DNA from: Ptychodera flava
Lineage: Eukaryota > Hemichordata > Enteropneusta > Ptychoderidae
Assembly: GCF_041260155.1 (NCBI RefSeq)
Contig: NW_027248277.1
Location: 4,376,501 to 4,440,500, forward strand
Direction: 5' to 3'
DNA length: 64,000 nucleotides
Shown piece after piece: positions 33,908 to 43,799 of the stretch. Each line of letters begins with the position of its first letter. Position 1 is the stretch's first letter. A model generated the notes under the pieces. That model ran no database searches, had not been told where the DNA came from, and saw nothing but the letters and a program-made list of their open reading frames with translations. A program made the translations under genes and the position numbers.

Positions 33908-34509
33908 GGTTCAGCTGGGTCTGGTCTGGCTACAAGTTGACAACCATAACATGATCGGACGAATCTTTCTGCTGCTCTGTCACAACCTGGCCACCAAACT
34001 TTAGTACGCAAGTTTTGTTTGGTGCCAACTACACCGAGATGTCCTTCATGGGCTAGAGTTAAGGCTTGTTGCCTCAGCTTTGTAGGTAGCACAATACGGG
34101 TTCCACGTAGTATCAGCTGCCCAATCATACACAACTCTCCAGCCACATGTTGATATTGTTTACAGCTTTCAAAATGGCCAGAGTTGATCGCCATTCTCAA
34201 CTCTGTAAACTCTGGGTCGGTAGCAGAAGCCTCCTCGACTTCACGGGTTGTCAGGGCTTGTGGTGTTGCACGTACTGCCACAAATCTCACATAGTCATCA
34301 GCTCCGTGATCATGGCGCTCGACTTTACCGCCAGGTTTCAGAAGTCGAGAGAGAGGGTCAGCCACCATCTGCTTGCCTGGTATGTGTACCACATTGAAGT
34401 CGTATGGCTGCATGCGAAGAACCCACCTTTCAATTCTAGCACTCGGTTTAGAACGACGCCCGTATATCACCTCGAGGGGTTTGTGGTCGGTCATAAGGTC
34501 GAACTTCAT
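33904..34509 (-). pseudogene. Ty3 RNase H end and integrase zinc-binding domain
   Basis: 201-codon frame. It begins with the end of RNase H (MTDHKPLEVIYG, then VHIPGKQMVADPLSR) and runs into the HHCC domain (HEGHLG, WWPGCDRAAERF, CYGC). This linear order, RNase H directly into integrase, is diagnostic for Ty3/gypsy. It overlaps the core frame by four bases but in a different frame. Confidence 0.9.
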
Positions 34510-34594
34510 GGCATAGATATAAGGATGGAACTTCTCGCAACTCCATACCAGAGCAAGTGCCTCTTTTTCAGTCTGAGAATATCGCCGCTCGACG

Positions 34595-35161
34595 TCAGTC
34601 AGAGATCTGCTTGCATACTACTGGTCTTAAACTGCCATCTGGTTGTTCCTGGGCCAACACAGCACCCAATCCGACCGGACTTGCATCTGCAAGGACAACT
34701 GTGCGTGCTGTCTTACTGAAATATGCTAGTGTGGTAGCGTCTGCCATTCGTCGTTTCAATTCGTTGAATGCATTGCGTTGACGCTGCCCAAATTTAAACT
34801 TCACACCTTCACGTCTAAGTTCAGACAGTGGTTCACAGATCGTTGAACAGTGTGGGATAAATCGACAACTGAAATTGACTAATCCCAGGAAGCTCCGCAC
34901 TTCGGCTGCATTTTGGGGTTCCCTAGCTTCAAGGATGGCTTTTACTCGTGACTCAGTAGGGCCAACTCCCTTCTCAGAAAGCAGCATTCCCATGAACTCG
35001 AGCTTACTCATGGAGAATACACACTTATCAATGTTCAAGGTTAGTCCACACAGCTTAAGTCTGTTCATGACTTGATGAACTCGCTCGTCATGCATCGCAT
35101 GGTTAGGGGCATGCACAATCATGTCATCAGAAATGTTGTCTACCCCTGGTATTCCGGCCAA
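34595..35161 (-). pseudogene. Ty3 reverse transcriptase palm/thumb and RNase H start
   Basis: 188-codon frame. The catalytic pair is in NISDDMIVHA, an I-S-D-D variant of Y-x-D-D common in this Ty3 branch. FLGLVNFSCRFI and the thumb follow, then RNase H with TVVLADASPVGLGAVLAQEQ. The frame ends before the remainder of RNase H, which resumes in another frame at 34509. Confidence 0.9.
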
Positions 35162-35246
35162 TGCCGAAGAGATTTCGTGTTGGTACAGTTCACTGGCCGA
35201 ATTTACACCAAACAGGAGTCTCTTGTACTGTATAGACCACAGTGTG

Positions 35247-35540
35247 TCACAAATGTGCAGATGTCTCTTGACTCTGGGTCCAGCTCCAGCTGATGGTAGC
35301 CCACTTCAGATCTAACTTACTGAATACTGTGGATCCATTCATAGTTTGAAGTATCTCATCTACAGTGGGAATTGGGTATCTGCCTCTGATAATGGCTTCA
35401 TTGGCTCTCCTCATGTCAAGACATAGTCGTATGTCCCCATTGGCTTTGGGAACGACAACCACTGGATTAACCCACCTGCTTGGGCCTTCAGCTGGTTCAA
35501 TAATGTCGTTTTCCACCAACTCTTGGATTTTCTGTTCCAC
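35247..35540 (-). pseudogene. Ty3 reverse transcriptase N-terminal fragment
   Basis: 97-codon frame with the fingers motif EPAEGPSRWVNPVVVVPK, then GDIRLCLDMRRAN and FSKLDLKWA. The first catalytic Asp is in KLDLKW. Just after it the frame shifts (ATISWSWTQ..), so the middle of the palm, about 80 residues between this and 35161, is not in a continuous frame. Confidence 0.9.
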
Positions 35541-35709
35541 CTTACTTCTTAGGTTGAAGGGTGTACGCTCAGTGGCTGTGCTACTGGTTTAACCTGATCA
35601 TCAACATGTATTGTGACTTGTTTAGTGTTCAGTTTTCCAACTCCCCTAAACACTTCTGGGTATTGGCGTAGCATCTCACCTTTTTGATCAGAGATAGAGT
35701 TAACAACAT

Positions 35710-36006
35710 CTACTCCAACCTCAGTGCTCCAAGTTCGGTAGCTGTAGTTTTACCGAGCAGTGGTACACCACTCCCTTTCACAATGGTGAACTTGACATTT
35801 GTTTTCTGTTTGACCACTTTGATGTCACAGAGGAATCCGACAATAACTGTCAAGGGCTTGTCAGACGCATATGGATACAATTGAGTGTTTTGCTTGGATT
35901 TTCTTGCTTTTAGAGTTTTCCATGTGTCCTCATCCACAATGTTGGTGGTAGCTTCTGAATCCACCAACATGCTCTGCTTAACACCACCGATCACAGTCGG
36001 GATCAC
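35710..36006 (-). pseudogene. Ty3 aspartic protease, active-site glycine replaced
   Basis: 98-codon frame containing IPTVIGGVKQ, the catalytic loop LVDSEATTNIVDE, and a C-terminal LLGKTTATELGAL. Retroviral-type proteases need D-(S/T)-G. Here the Gly codon reads Glu (GGA or GGG to GAA/GAG is a single G-to-A step), so the enzyme is probably dead. The frame is the same as gag but is separated from it by a UGA and two codons. Confidence 0.85.
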
Positions 36007-36012
36007 ACCACT

Positions 36013-36879
36013 TCAGGCTTGATCTTTGATGTGAAATGCAGAATCACCACTGACAATGCTTAGGTTTTGCTCAGAGTTCACGCAATTCATCTTCTTCTCT
36101 TTTGTTTTACAGACTGCTGCAAAATGATCGGTACCATTGCATTTCAAACATTTTTTTCCTCTCGCAGGGCAATTTGGGTCTTTGCCATAGTGTCCACTCT
36201 GCCCACATCGGTAGCATGCATTGCTGCTGTGGCTGCTGCGTTTGCCTTTCACCCTTTGTTTAGGCTTACGTTTGTCAACACGGTTGATGGTAACGACTGT
36301 TTCTGGCTTACTTGTTGTCAAGGTCGCCATTTGGTTTTCAACTTCTTCACACTGTCTTGCTACTTTCAATGTATTTGCAAGTGTTAGCGTCGAACCCTCT
36401 TCTAATAATTTTCTGCGTATGTAATCAGAATTACACTTTGCAATGACCTCATCACGGATTTGGTTGTCCGCATCAGCACCAAACTCACAGTCTTTTGCTG
36501 CGCGTCGTAATCTAGTTACAAATTGCTGAACCGTTTCCCCCTTTTCGTGGGTAAGGGATCGAAAACTTCGCCTCGCGTATGCTGAGTTTGCTACTGGCAC
36601 AAAATGAGAGTTCAAAGCATCAACGGCCTTGCTATACTCAGTTGGCGTACCTGTATCATCCAGTGTACTGAAAACATCCTGTACGTCGGGTCCAGCTAAG
36701 TGTAACAACTGTGCTCGCCTCTGTCTGGCAATATTTGGCTTGTCCGTGTCTAAAATCAAACCTTTGGCGTCTGCAAAAAGTTTGAAGGAATCCAACCACT
36801 TTTTCCACCACTTATCTACCGTCGCTGCATCACCAGCACAATCAAAGATTGAAATGACGTTTTTCCCTTTCTCACTCAT
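36013..36879 (-). CDS. gag: Ty3 Gag polyprotein
   Basis: About 288 residues from the Met at 36879 (MSEKGKNVISIFD). The frame is open further up to 36954, but that Met lies inside the LTR, upstream of the primer-binding site, so the inner Met is the likelier start. The N-terminal half has the helical capsid-like signature (FVTRLRRAAKDCEFG, IRDEVIAKC). A basic stretch (KRKPKQRVKGKR) precedes two zinc knuckles: CYRCGQSGHYGKDPNC (C-x2-C-x4-H-x6-C, spacing unusual by two) and CLKCNGTDHFAAVC (classical). Gag packages element RNA in particles. This frame has no lesion, unlike pol. Confidence 0.9.
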   Translation of the reverse strand: MSEKGKNVISIFDCAGDAATVDKWWKKWLDSFKLFADAKGLILDTDKPNIARQRRAQLLHLAGPDVQDVFSTLDDTGTPTEYSKAVDALNSHFVPVANSAYARRSFRSLTHEKGETVQQFVTRLRRAAKDCEFGADADNQIRDEVIAKCNSDYIRRKLLEEGSTLTLANTLKVARQCEEVENQMATLTTSKPETVVTINRVDKRKPKQRVKGKRSSHSSNACYRCGQSGHYGKDPNCPARGKKCLKCNGTDHFAAVCKTKEKKMNCVNSEQNLSIVSGDSAFHIKDQA

Positions 36880-36898
36880 CTTGAAAAGTTCTTTCGGT

Positions 36899-36916
36899 GA
36901 TACTCCTCGTCGCCAA
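36899..36916 (-). promoter_or_regulatory. Primer-binding site, complementary to tRNA-Ser(GCU)
   Basis: Reading away from the 5' LTR on the minus strand: T, then TGGCGACGAGGAGTATC. The first 12 bases (TGGCGACGAGGA) complement CCA plus the 3' end of metazoan tRNA-Ser(GCU), TCCTCGTCG, as I recall it. The match stops at base 13. Primer identity needs checking against a tRNA set. Confidence 0.65.
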
Positions 36917-37088
36917 TGTGATATGTCACCTGGATGGCTCAGATTTAACTCCACAGACCAGATTAAACTTTACAACACATCAGTGATTATTGAATCCCGC
37001 CATTGTTACAGTTACAATTACCCATGAACCTCTGGTGAACAGTAAACTTTCTCTACTGATAGAGGGCGGTGTATATCAGAACACGACA
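36917..37088 (-). repeat. Ty3 5' LTR (172 bp)
   Basis: Same sequence as the LTR at 32547-32719 apart from one indel. It should carry the element promoter and poly(A) site. Confidence 0.95.
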
Positions 37089-37390
37089 ACAATGTACAGT
37101 GCTATTATGTGATGTTCTAACCATAGACTTTCCACTGACTTTTTTTTCATTTCCATCATCACTTTCAGTTTTGGGGAAGCCTACAGTCATCTAGGCCTAT
37201 ATCTTGCATGCATTGCTACTGTGATGTTCTAACTATAACTCTTCACTGACTGGTCGTTATTTTCATCATTGCTTTCACTGTTTTTTGTGAAGCAAGCAGT
37301 CATCTAGGTTTACATTCAGTCCTATGTGATGTTCTAACCATAAACTTTACACTGAATTTTTTTTTATTTCCATCATCACTTTCAGTTTGG
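37089..37390 (+). repeat. Tandem copies of the exon 2 splice acceptor (right part)
   Basis: Continues the 32330-32546 series beyond the retrotransposon. CATCATCACTTTCAGTTTTG near 37162, a shorter GCTTTCACTG form near 37272 and the functional acceptor at 37379-37385. Spacing is 110 and 107 bp. The first five bases are the right TSD. Confidence 0.75.
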
Positions 37391-39659
37391 GGGAAGCCTG
37401 CAGTCATCTTGGTGCCTTGCTTTTTGCCCTAGAAGATTTTGTATCCAAAGGTCTCAACATTCTTCCAGTTGATAAAACATGTACTGATGTTTTGTGTATG
37501 TGGAACAAGCCATCAAGTCTGAAAGTTAAGCCTCGTCCAATAACCGAGATTGACATGAGAAAGATTGAATATGGAAAGAAGATAACAAACAGACCCAAGA
37601 AAAATGGTAAGTTTTAACATATTTATAACACGCGGAAGTGCGGAGAGTACTCATTTCCAGTATCAGAGCAATATATGATATGCCTTATATATGAAACAGG
37701 CAAGTTAAAATCAAGATTGTCTGCAATGATTGTCAAGCAACACTCCATAGTGTATAGAAGGATTTACTTTCAACTGTCAATCATCAATAAGAAAGCACCA
37801 CTCACACACACATTCACACGTATATATGTATGTATTACATTTCTCATTATTCACTCATATTTTAATTTTTTTCTTGACAGCTGACAGTTATGATTGCAGA
37901 ACTGCATCTCACAGACTTGTGAATAAGGATGACTTGCAGACACTTTACCAAACTATGTCAAAGGTCAACAGTTCCAGTTGTTGGGTTAAGTTTTGAAGAT
38001 AACATTCTGAAACAAAATGACAAGGTAAATTTGTGACCATTCATTCTTACTTTATAGGCATGTACAAATATTTTTTTAAATATTTTTTGTATTCACCTTC
38101 ACAGGAAATCAATATACTATAATATTCACATCTCTGAAGTCATTTTAAATCATGAGTGTGGGTGTTAAAAATAATATATTTTTTTATTCATTACACACTT
38201 AAATCCACACAAGTATCTTCTGATTATCTTATTTTATTTATAAAGTTAGAACATGTACTTAAACATACATATGTTTTATTCTTGCAGGTTGTCTCTTCTT
38301 CTGAATGTGGCAATACCGGTACATCTTCTGTTGAAGTTGAAGGTGAAATTGAGGTTTGTAGTTTATGTATATAAATTATGTAATAATATATTACTTGTCA
38401 TCAATCATGTTTTACAGTGAAGTGGAGATGATTACACCAGTTAGCTTGTGAGCTGTGGAATATTTTGTTGTAATGTTCATTCATCAGACTGTATCTTTCA
38501 TTATATTGAGAACTGTTGTGATCAGCGTTCATCATTCTTCTCTTTAAGTTGAAACATTTACTTTTTTTGTCATTTCTAGGAACAACCAAGTGTCTCATTG
38601 CAAGATGAAAATACCAAGACATATGATGACTCTTTCAATCTTGAGGGCAGTGAATTTAGAGAAGTCTGTCAAAAGCATTTCGATGGTATTGGTCCACTGA
38701 CAACAGAGGAAGTGTCCCGAATAGAACTGAAAACAAGAAACCAGTCAGAATCACTGGAATGGATGAAACAACGAAAAGGTAAGTTATGCTACACTTTACA
38801 TTTAAATATTTGTTTTCACATTTTAATTGAAAAAAATGTCCAGAAATAAAGTAGTTCCCCTTGAAAAGTCATTTTATAAGTACAACTGAATTGACATCTG
38901 AATCTCACTTTCAAACAGAAATACATATACAATATAGAAAATGGGAGTTTACATGTGCAAGTATTGTGGAACAATGAAGGGGCAGCAAGTTTTATTGAAA
39001 TAAATAATCAGCATATTACGCACTTAAACAGGGCCACCTCCAATACTGAAATTGTACATACATGCAAATTGAAATCACAAGATGGCTTCTCGGTAATTTT
39101 TTCAGGACGTATCACCGCATCTATAGTTGGAGAAATTTGTAAACGTAGAAAGACCACCCCACCTGACACACAACTGAAAAGGATTTTGCAGTATGGTCCA
39201 CAGATGACAAACAAAGCCTGCCAGCATGTACAACAGCATGAATCCAGTGCCCGTGATGTATACGTTGCCACCATGAAAGCCCAAGGTTATGACGTGTCTG
39301 TAGAGAAAAGGGGACTTATTCTCAACCTTGGTTCGGGGCCAGTATCGATGGCATTGTCATTGATAAGGAAGGATGTGAATTGGGTATTATTGAGATAAAA
39401 TGTCCTTATGTTGAGAATGAGAAAATGCCAGGCATCAGCACTATTGAAGATTTGGCTAAACAAAGACGAGGTTTCTGTCTGTCATTTTCAGGTAACACTT
39501 TGGAGCTTGATCCAAAACATAATTACTTTTACCAGGTCCAAACACAGATGGGTATGTTTCACAAACAACCTCAAAGGAGAGCAAACATACTTCTATGGAC
39601 AATGACGAATACGTTTCTTGGCGAAGCAAAATCAAAACAGTGCAGCAGTACATGAAGTA

Positions 39660-40400
39660 GGTCATGGCCTTGGACTCTGTGCACGAACCTGATTGGACAC
39701 TTCAATACCTTTGACCCAAAGTATTATTCATTCAGCACTTCCATGCCATGAGGCTAGGTAGAGAACGTATTACGTACGCAGTGTACGCTGTGTGTTAGGA
39801 ACGCACACAGGGAATGCACAGCATACACTGCGTACGTACGCAGGGCTACCGAGAGAGTTGCCGACATCGATGGTTATTTACGAAAAAAGAATAAAAGACT
39901 GGCATTTTTGGAAGCGATCGAGTAGCTGCGGTAGGCAGGGATACGACTTGGGCCCAAGAACGCTGAATTTCGGCAGTAATTTGGCTTTTTACGTCAAGTC
40001 CAAAAATGGATTTGAAGTCACCAACTCTACGTACGGGTCTTTGCAGGGCTGTGGTGAGCGGCGCTATTAATAGCTGTAGCGGAACACACAGCATCGTACG
40101 CAGGGCTAAGAACGTATGTACTCATTCTGGCGATCGAGCAGCGAGGGAAACAATCAATTACCAAGGATGAAGCTAATTTGCTAAACGATATTTTATCTTG
40201 AATAGTGAGTTGAATGAGTAATAAAATATCATATTTTTAATGTTCAATACGAGGTTGAAACACGGAGGGACCGTGGTTGAAACCAGAGCTATCCAGCTGT
40301 AGCCAACCTGGACAAGCACATTTCACAGCGCCCTCAAACAGTCGATTGTTTTCACTTGTCATACGCGGCGTAACAGAAAAATTAAAACTTTCATAACTTC
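39660..40400. other. CpG-rich non-coding stretch with a hairpin and an EGPW frame
   Basis: Holds a 68 bp hairpin (39771-39838: TACGTACGCAGTGTA and complement, spacer with CGCACACAG), two copies of CGTACGCAGGGCTA (39836 and 40094), and GGAGGGACCGTGG at 40264-40276. The last lies in an open frame TEGPWLKPELSSCSQPG. No exon border could be fixed. Confidence 0.4.
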
Positions 40401-40404
40401 ATTA

Positions 40405-40620
40405 ATATCCAAGCCACGCCCACCAAAACCTTTCAGTTCTAGCCATTTGAATTCTGAAGATGTCTACCAAATTTGTCTGAAATACGTTCAGCCGTTTTTG
40501 AGAAAATGGACCAACAGACAGACAGACAGACACACAGACAGATATCGCTGCGACATATGCTCATGTGTGTAAACATGTGAGCAAAACAGGTCATTACATG
40601 AGTCAATTGGTAATTAATCG
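40405..40620 (+). repeat. Dispersed repeat ending in (ACAG)n, second copy
   Basis: Same module order as 10920-11115: CAGTTCTAGCCATTTG, CAGCCGTTTTTGAGA, GGACCAACAGACAGACAG, GCTGCGACATATGCTCA and the closing hairpin CATGTGTGTAAACATGTGAG. AT-rich sequence resembling the 10.6-10.9 kb units follows. Confidence 0.7.
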
Positions 40621-40854
40621 ACAGGATGTTGCCAAACATTTTTGTATCCTATCCTAACACTGACAGATTATCACCGGTACCATATTTCATAAAGTTTGAT
40701 GCAGTGCTTCTGGACATTCGCCCTAAACACAAAAGCTCATTATGTACATGCAAATTAGCAATTAATTTAAACAGTTCCACTGAGTGCCATTGAATTGAGT
40801 TTACAACACTTTGAGATCAACATCTGTACCAAGTTTCATCAAATTTAACGCAGT

Positions 40855-41163
40855 TCACGCGTTTGTCCACGTCGCTGTAGATCAGTACGACGTCACCAAC
40901 TTTCACAGTATTATGTTTGGTACCGTCCGTCGTATGTAAGTGTCGTTCTCTATTAAAGAGCGGTTAAGTATTCCGGGGACCATCGTTTCCAGAATGTGCT
41001 TAGAAGCGATGACAAATGTTCACAACGACGGTTGAGATTGTGAACATTCGGAGTATATTCCGTGGGATCGCTAGGAGGCGCGTAAGGCAGTCCGGAAATG
41101 TTCCTTCCGTTGACTAACTGTGACGGAGTTAGCGGTGTTAGATCATAAGCGTGAGATGATACA
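40855..41163 (-). pseudogene. BEL/Pao-type retrotransposon integrase C-terminal remnant
   Basis: On the minus strand the frame reads DLTPLTPSQLVNGRNISGLP, then RRCEHLSSLLSTFWKRWSPEYL. This is the typical end of the integrase region in BEL/Pao polyproteins. After a frame change, VKVGDVVLIYSDVDKR follows. It is cut at 41163, exactly at the TAA duplication of the next element, and no remaining part lies on the other side. Confidence 0.75.
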
Positions 41164-41166
41164 TAA

Positions 41167-43242
41167 GGGGAACACCATTTGATTTCCTGGGGGGGTATGG
41201 AGGATTTTGAGAAAAAAAAATTGTCGCCAGGTGAGATAGAAGAAAAAAAAATTGATCCTGTCATGGCCTGAGAAAAAAAAAATTGTCATAACAGACAGAA
41301 GTGAAAAAAAAAATTGTCACAATGCACCAGAAATTAGCAAAATTTGGAAACCCTATTCTCATGTATTCTTTGCCGGCGCGCCGCCATGGGCGGCGCAAAT
41401 GTTTTTACCACAAGCAATTCTTATGTTTTTTTCCCAGCATTTATGATATAAGCATGCGCTACATAGGTCTACTTTACACCTCAGTACACTCAATGGTTTC
41501 CTTCCCTTTTCTGACCCAAGAAATCATATTTCAGGATTTCTGTTGCAATATCTCAATGGCATAGGCACTATCTAAAGGGGACTTTTTGACTTCTGTAAAT
41601 TGTGAAAATTTTAAAACACAAGACAGGAGTCAATAAACTAGTGTTAAAATCAATATATTATTCTCTCAATATAAATATATTAGGAAGATGTACAAGTTGA
41701 CAATGAAAAATTGAGGAACAACAAATATAATGAAATACAAGGGAGGGGGTCACTAAAAAAATTGAAAACTTCAGGGGGGCGTTACTCAAAATGTGGAGAG
41801 GAAGAAGGGGGGCAGGGTTACTCAATTTTTTTTGGCAAAATAAATTGAAACACATCTCAGATTGCACCATTGCACACATCCATTTCTCAAAATTTTCAAT
41901 GCGAGAGGGGGGCACCCCCTCTCGTGCTCTCCCCCCCCCTGGGTCTTCTAACAGTTTTACTGGTAAAAGACAAATTTAAAATACCTATTGGATTGCACTA
42001 CTTTGCACCGTGGCGCACATCAATTTCTCAAAATTTTCACAGGATCTAGGACAAAACTGAACTGTTGTGAATTCGTCCTTTATCACAGAAACATGTTTTC
42101 ATTTACCTCAGTTCAATGACCATTTTGACAGTTAAACATACCATATTCATGCTTTTCATTAGAAGCTGGCAGCTGGAGAAATGACACAAGAAGGTCACAG
42201 ATTTTCCGTTCCTGTATATTTATTTATCTTCAGTCTCTGGCAAACAGAACTGTTTTTCACAAATTGTATTGTCATTGTTTGGTTGTTGAATATTGTGACA
42301 CAAACACTGATCATGCATAAAATGTAAAAAAATATTGCAGTGTTCAATGTCATTTTCAAACAGTTTTACCTAGTGCAAAATAACCTGAAACTCCTCTCAG
42401 ATTGCACCATTAAACACATCAATTTCCCAAAATTTCCAATACGAGAAGGGGAAACCCCCTCTTGTGCTCTCCCCCTTGGGGTGTTCTAACAGTTTCACTT
42501 AGTAAAAAAATTAAAAAACACCTCTCAGATTGCACCAGACTGCATCATTGCACACATCAATATCTTAAAAATTTCCATGCAAGATAGGGGGGAAGCCCCT
42601 GTGACACTTTACCCCTAAGCCTCTCGCATGTTCCCCCTGTACTTTCAAATTCTGCCCGGTCAGATATCCTAGTGAAAACTCTGTCATAATACCCATCCAA
42701 ATTAAACAATATACTAAATGGTTAGATACTGCGTGAGCTTTTATATCTTTATTTTATTGTGACTTGCAATTTCATTTTGATGGGTTCACCTTTTTTGAAC
42801 CATCATGAGATAACTGATGATAGTCTAGCAGAGTACATCAGGATTTCAAAGGTCTTTACTGTTGCTGTATTTTGTAAATTTTACAAATACATGTATTTGT
42901 ATTTAACTTTTCTAAGTGGGGGGGGGTCAGTCAAAATTTCAGAGTAAGAGAGGGGAGTTACTCAAATTCATCATGGTTGACGGGGGGGGGGGGGGGTCAC
43001 TCGAAATTTCTGAGTTTCAGTCCGTAAATATAAATGGCGGCTCCCTTATATACAATGCATCACAAACTTGATGACAAAGAAAAAAAAATTTGCATCGCTA
43101 CTCCATTTGAAAAAAAAAATTGATGCAGGTCTGACAGTAGAAAAAAAAACTGCTGTCACTGTGACAGGAAAAAAAAATTTGCTCCCATACCCATTTCCTC
43201 CATACCCCCCCCCCCCAAAAAAAAAATCAAATGGTTCTCCCC
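41167..43242. mobile_element. Non-autonomous PIF/Harbinger-like TIR element (2.08 kb)
   Basis: The inverted ends are GGGGAACACCATTTGATTTC and complement, followed by a G-run, GGTATGGAGGA and several GAAAAAAAAATTG blocks on both sides. TAA flanks both ends (41164-41166 and 43243-43245). The interior has degenerate units with TTGCACACATCAATTTC, TCAAAATTTTCAATGCGAG and G-run/C-run palindromes (41.87, 42.42 and 42.56 kb). No transposase frame. The ends are related to those of 1824-3571. The long frame 43068-43790 crosses its right end, so the first 58 codons of that frame are element sequence. Confidence 0.75.
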
Positions 43243-43786
43243 TAAAGGCATTCCTACAGAAAAGAGATCTGCCTGTTTCAGGACGGAAAGAAGAATTAGT
43301 TGGCTTAGCGTATGCAGCATATATAAACAAGACTCCTTTGGCAAAAACAGCGATAGAAAGAGAACAAGAGTGCCAAAAAGAATATAAAATGGCATTGATC
43401 ATTTCTAATGGATGCATGTTACCAGACCCATTTACAAATTTGATGTCTGGATGGCAAAATGAAAACACAGGAATGTCTAAGTGGCCCCCAACTATGATAA
43501 CAGACATTCAGAAATACTTGCAGCAGCATGAGACTGGTGTCAGTAAGACTAGTTTAACAAAGCGACTGCTGAATGATTACAAGGAGGGCAAGGCATTCAG
43601 TTACTTCTCCTCACAGTTCCTCTTTGAAATTCTCTATCATCATATCTCTGAAGACAGCCCTTTCTGTTTTATGAAATCAAAATGTATACCATCTCAAAGA
43701 CTGGCAGATTGTTCTCATGAACTTTGGGTTGCTATTGAGAAAGACACTGGAGTGATTAGAAGTTCATACTGTACCTGTGTAGCTGG
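43243..43786 (+). CDS. SAP-SWIM gene, N-terminal exon of copy 2 (partial)
   Basis: Reads LKAFLQKRDLPVSGRKEELV (SAP helices) directly after the TIR element. A linker contains MLPDPFTNLMSGWQNENTG and DIQKYLQQHETG. The SWIM approach follows (FCFMKSKCIPSQRLADCSHE) and the first zinc-ligand pair SSYCTCVAG. It ends at GTAAGT with phase 2, the same place and phase as copy 1. Unlike copy 1, this exon is open throughout. The first 6-8 residues of the SAP domain are missing: upstream of the element the frame meets a stop, and the sequence there is BEL/Pao. The partner exon (CSH half) is not found in the next 14 kb. A YqaJ exon at 58639 could be its distant C-terminus. Confidence 0.75.
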
Positions 43787-43799
43787 GTAAGTATAAGTT

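Larger units (their letters stand above)
32547..37088 (-). mobile_element. Ty3/gypsy LTR retrotransposon, complete ends, broken pol (4.54 kb)
   Basis: Everything expected of a Ty3 element is present on the minus strand: 172-173 bp LTRs, a 5 bp TSD ACAAT, a primer-binding site, gag, protease, reverse transcriptase, RNase H, integrase and a polypurine tract. Domain order (RT-RNaseH before integrase) places it in Ty3/gypsy rather than Ty1/copia. No env frame is visible. Gag is open but pol is split over at least five frame segments, so the copy is not autonomous. Because the LTRs are almost identical, the pol lesions are either recent or inherited from a defective template copied in trans. It sits in intron 1 of the SAP-SWIM-YqaJ gene, antisense to it. 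Confidence 0.95.
31611..39655 (+). pseudogene. SAP-SWIM-YqaJ nuclease family gene, decayed copy 1
   Basis: Six exons can be traced: 31611-32202, 37386-37606, 37881-38024, 38288-38353, 38580-38778 and 39106-39655, with consensus borders at most. Exon 1 opens with a SAP domain at about residues 15-50 (LKRYLKDHGLSCSGRKDDLI). In a shifted frame it ends with the first half of a SWIM zinc finger (CRCVAG). Exon 2 restores the phase and supplies the second half (LGEACSHLGALLFA). Exon 6 carries a YqaJ/lambda-exonuclease-type PDDEXK core (GASIDGIV, then GIIEIKCPY). Lesions are a frameshift near 32066, a TAA at about 32098, a frameshift near 37975 and another near 39330. A Ty3 element occupies intron 1. 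YqaJ relatives resect DNA ends in phages. The eukaryotic multi-domain form is of unknown role and is often multicopy. Sequencing error could mimic some frameshifts. Confidence 0.8.

Noticed and set aside
34147..34719. 190-codon plus-strand frame
   Set aside because: It is the antisense shadow of Ty3 RNase H/integrase coding sequence.
36001..36020. Programmed UGA read-through between gag and protease
   Set aside because: Gag and protease are in the same frame with one UGA, which could be read-through. But the local text also fits a simple indel around the stop, and pol has other frameshifts, so the claim cannot be supported.
36067..36424. Hydrophobic plus-strand frames as membrane proteins
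   Set aside because: Antisense of the gag zinc-knuckle region. Hydrophobicity comes from complementing Lys/Cys-rich codons.
43046..43507. 153-codon minus-strand frame
   Set aside because: Antisense of the SAP exon and of the element's G/A-rich end. The low-complexity Phe/Gly stretches come from homopolymers.
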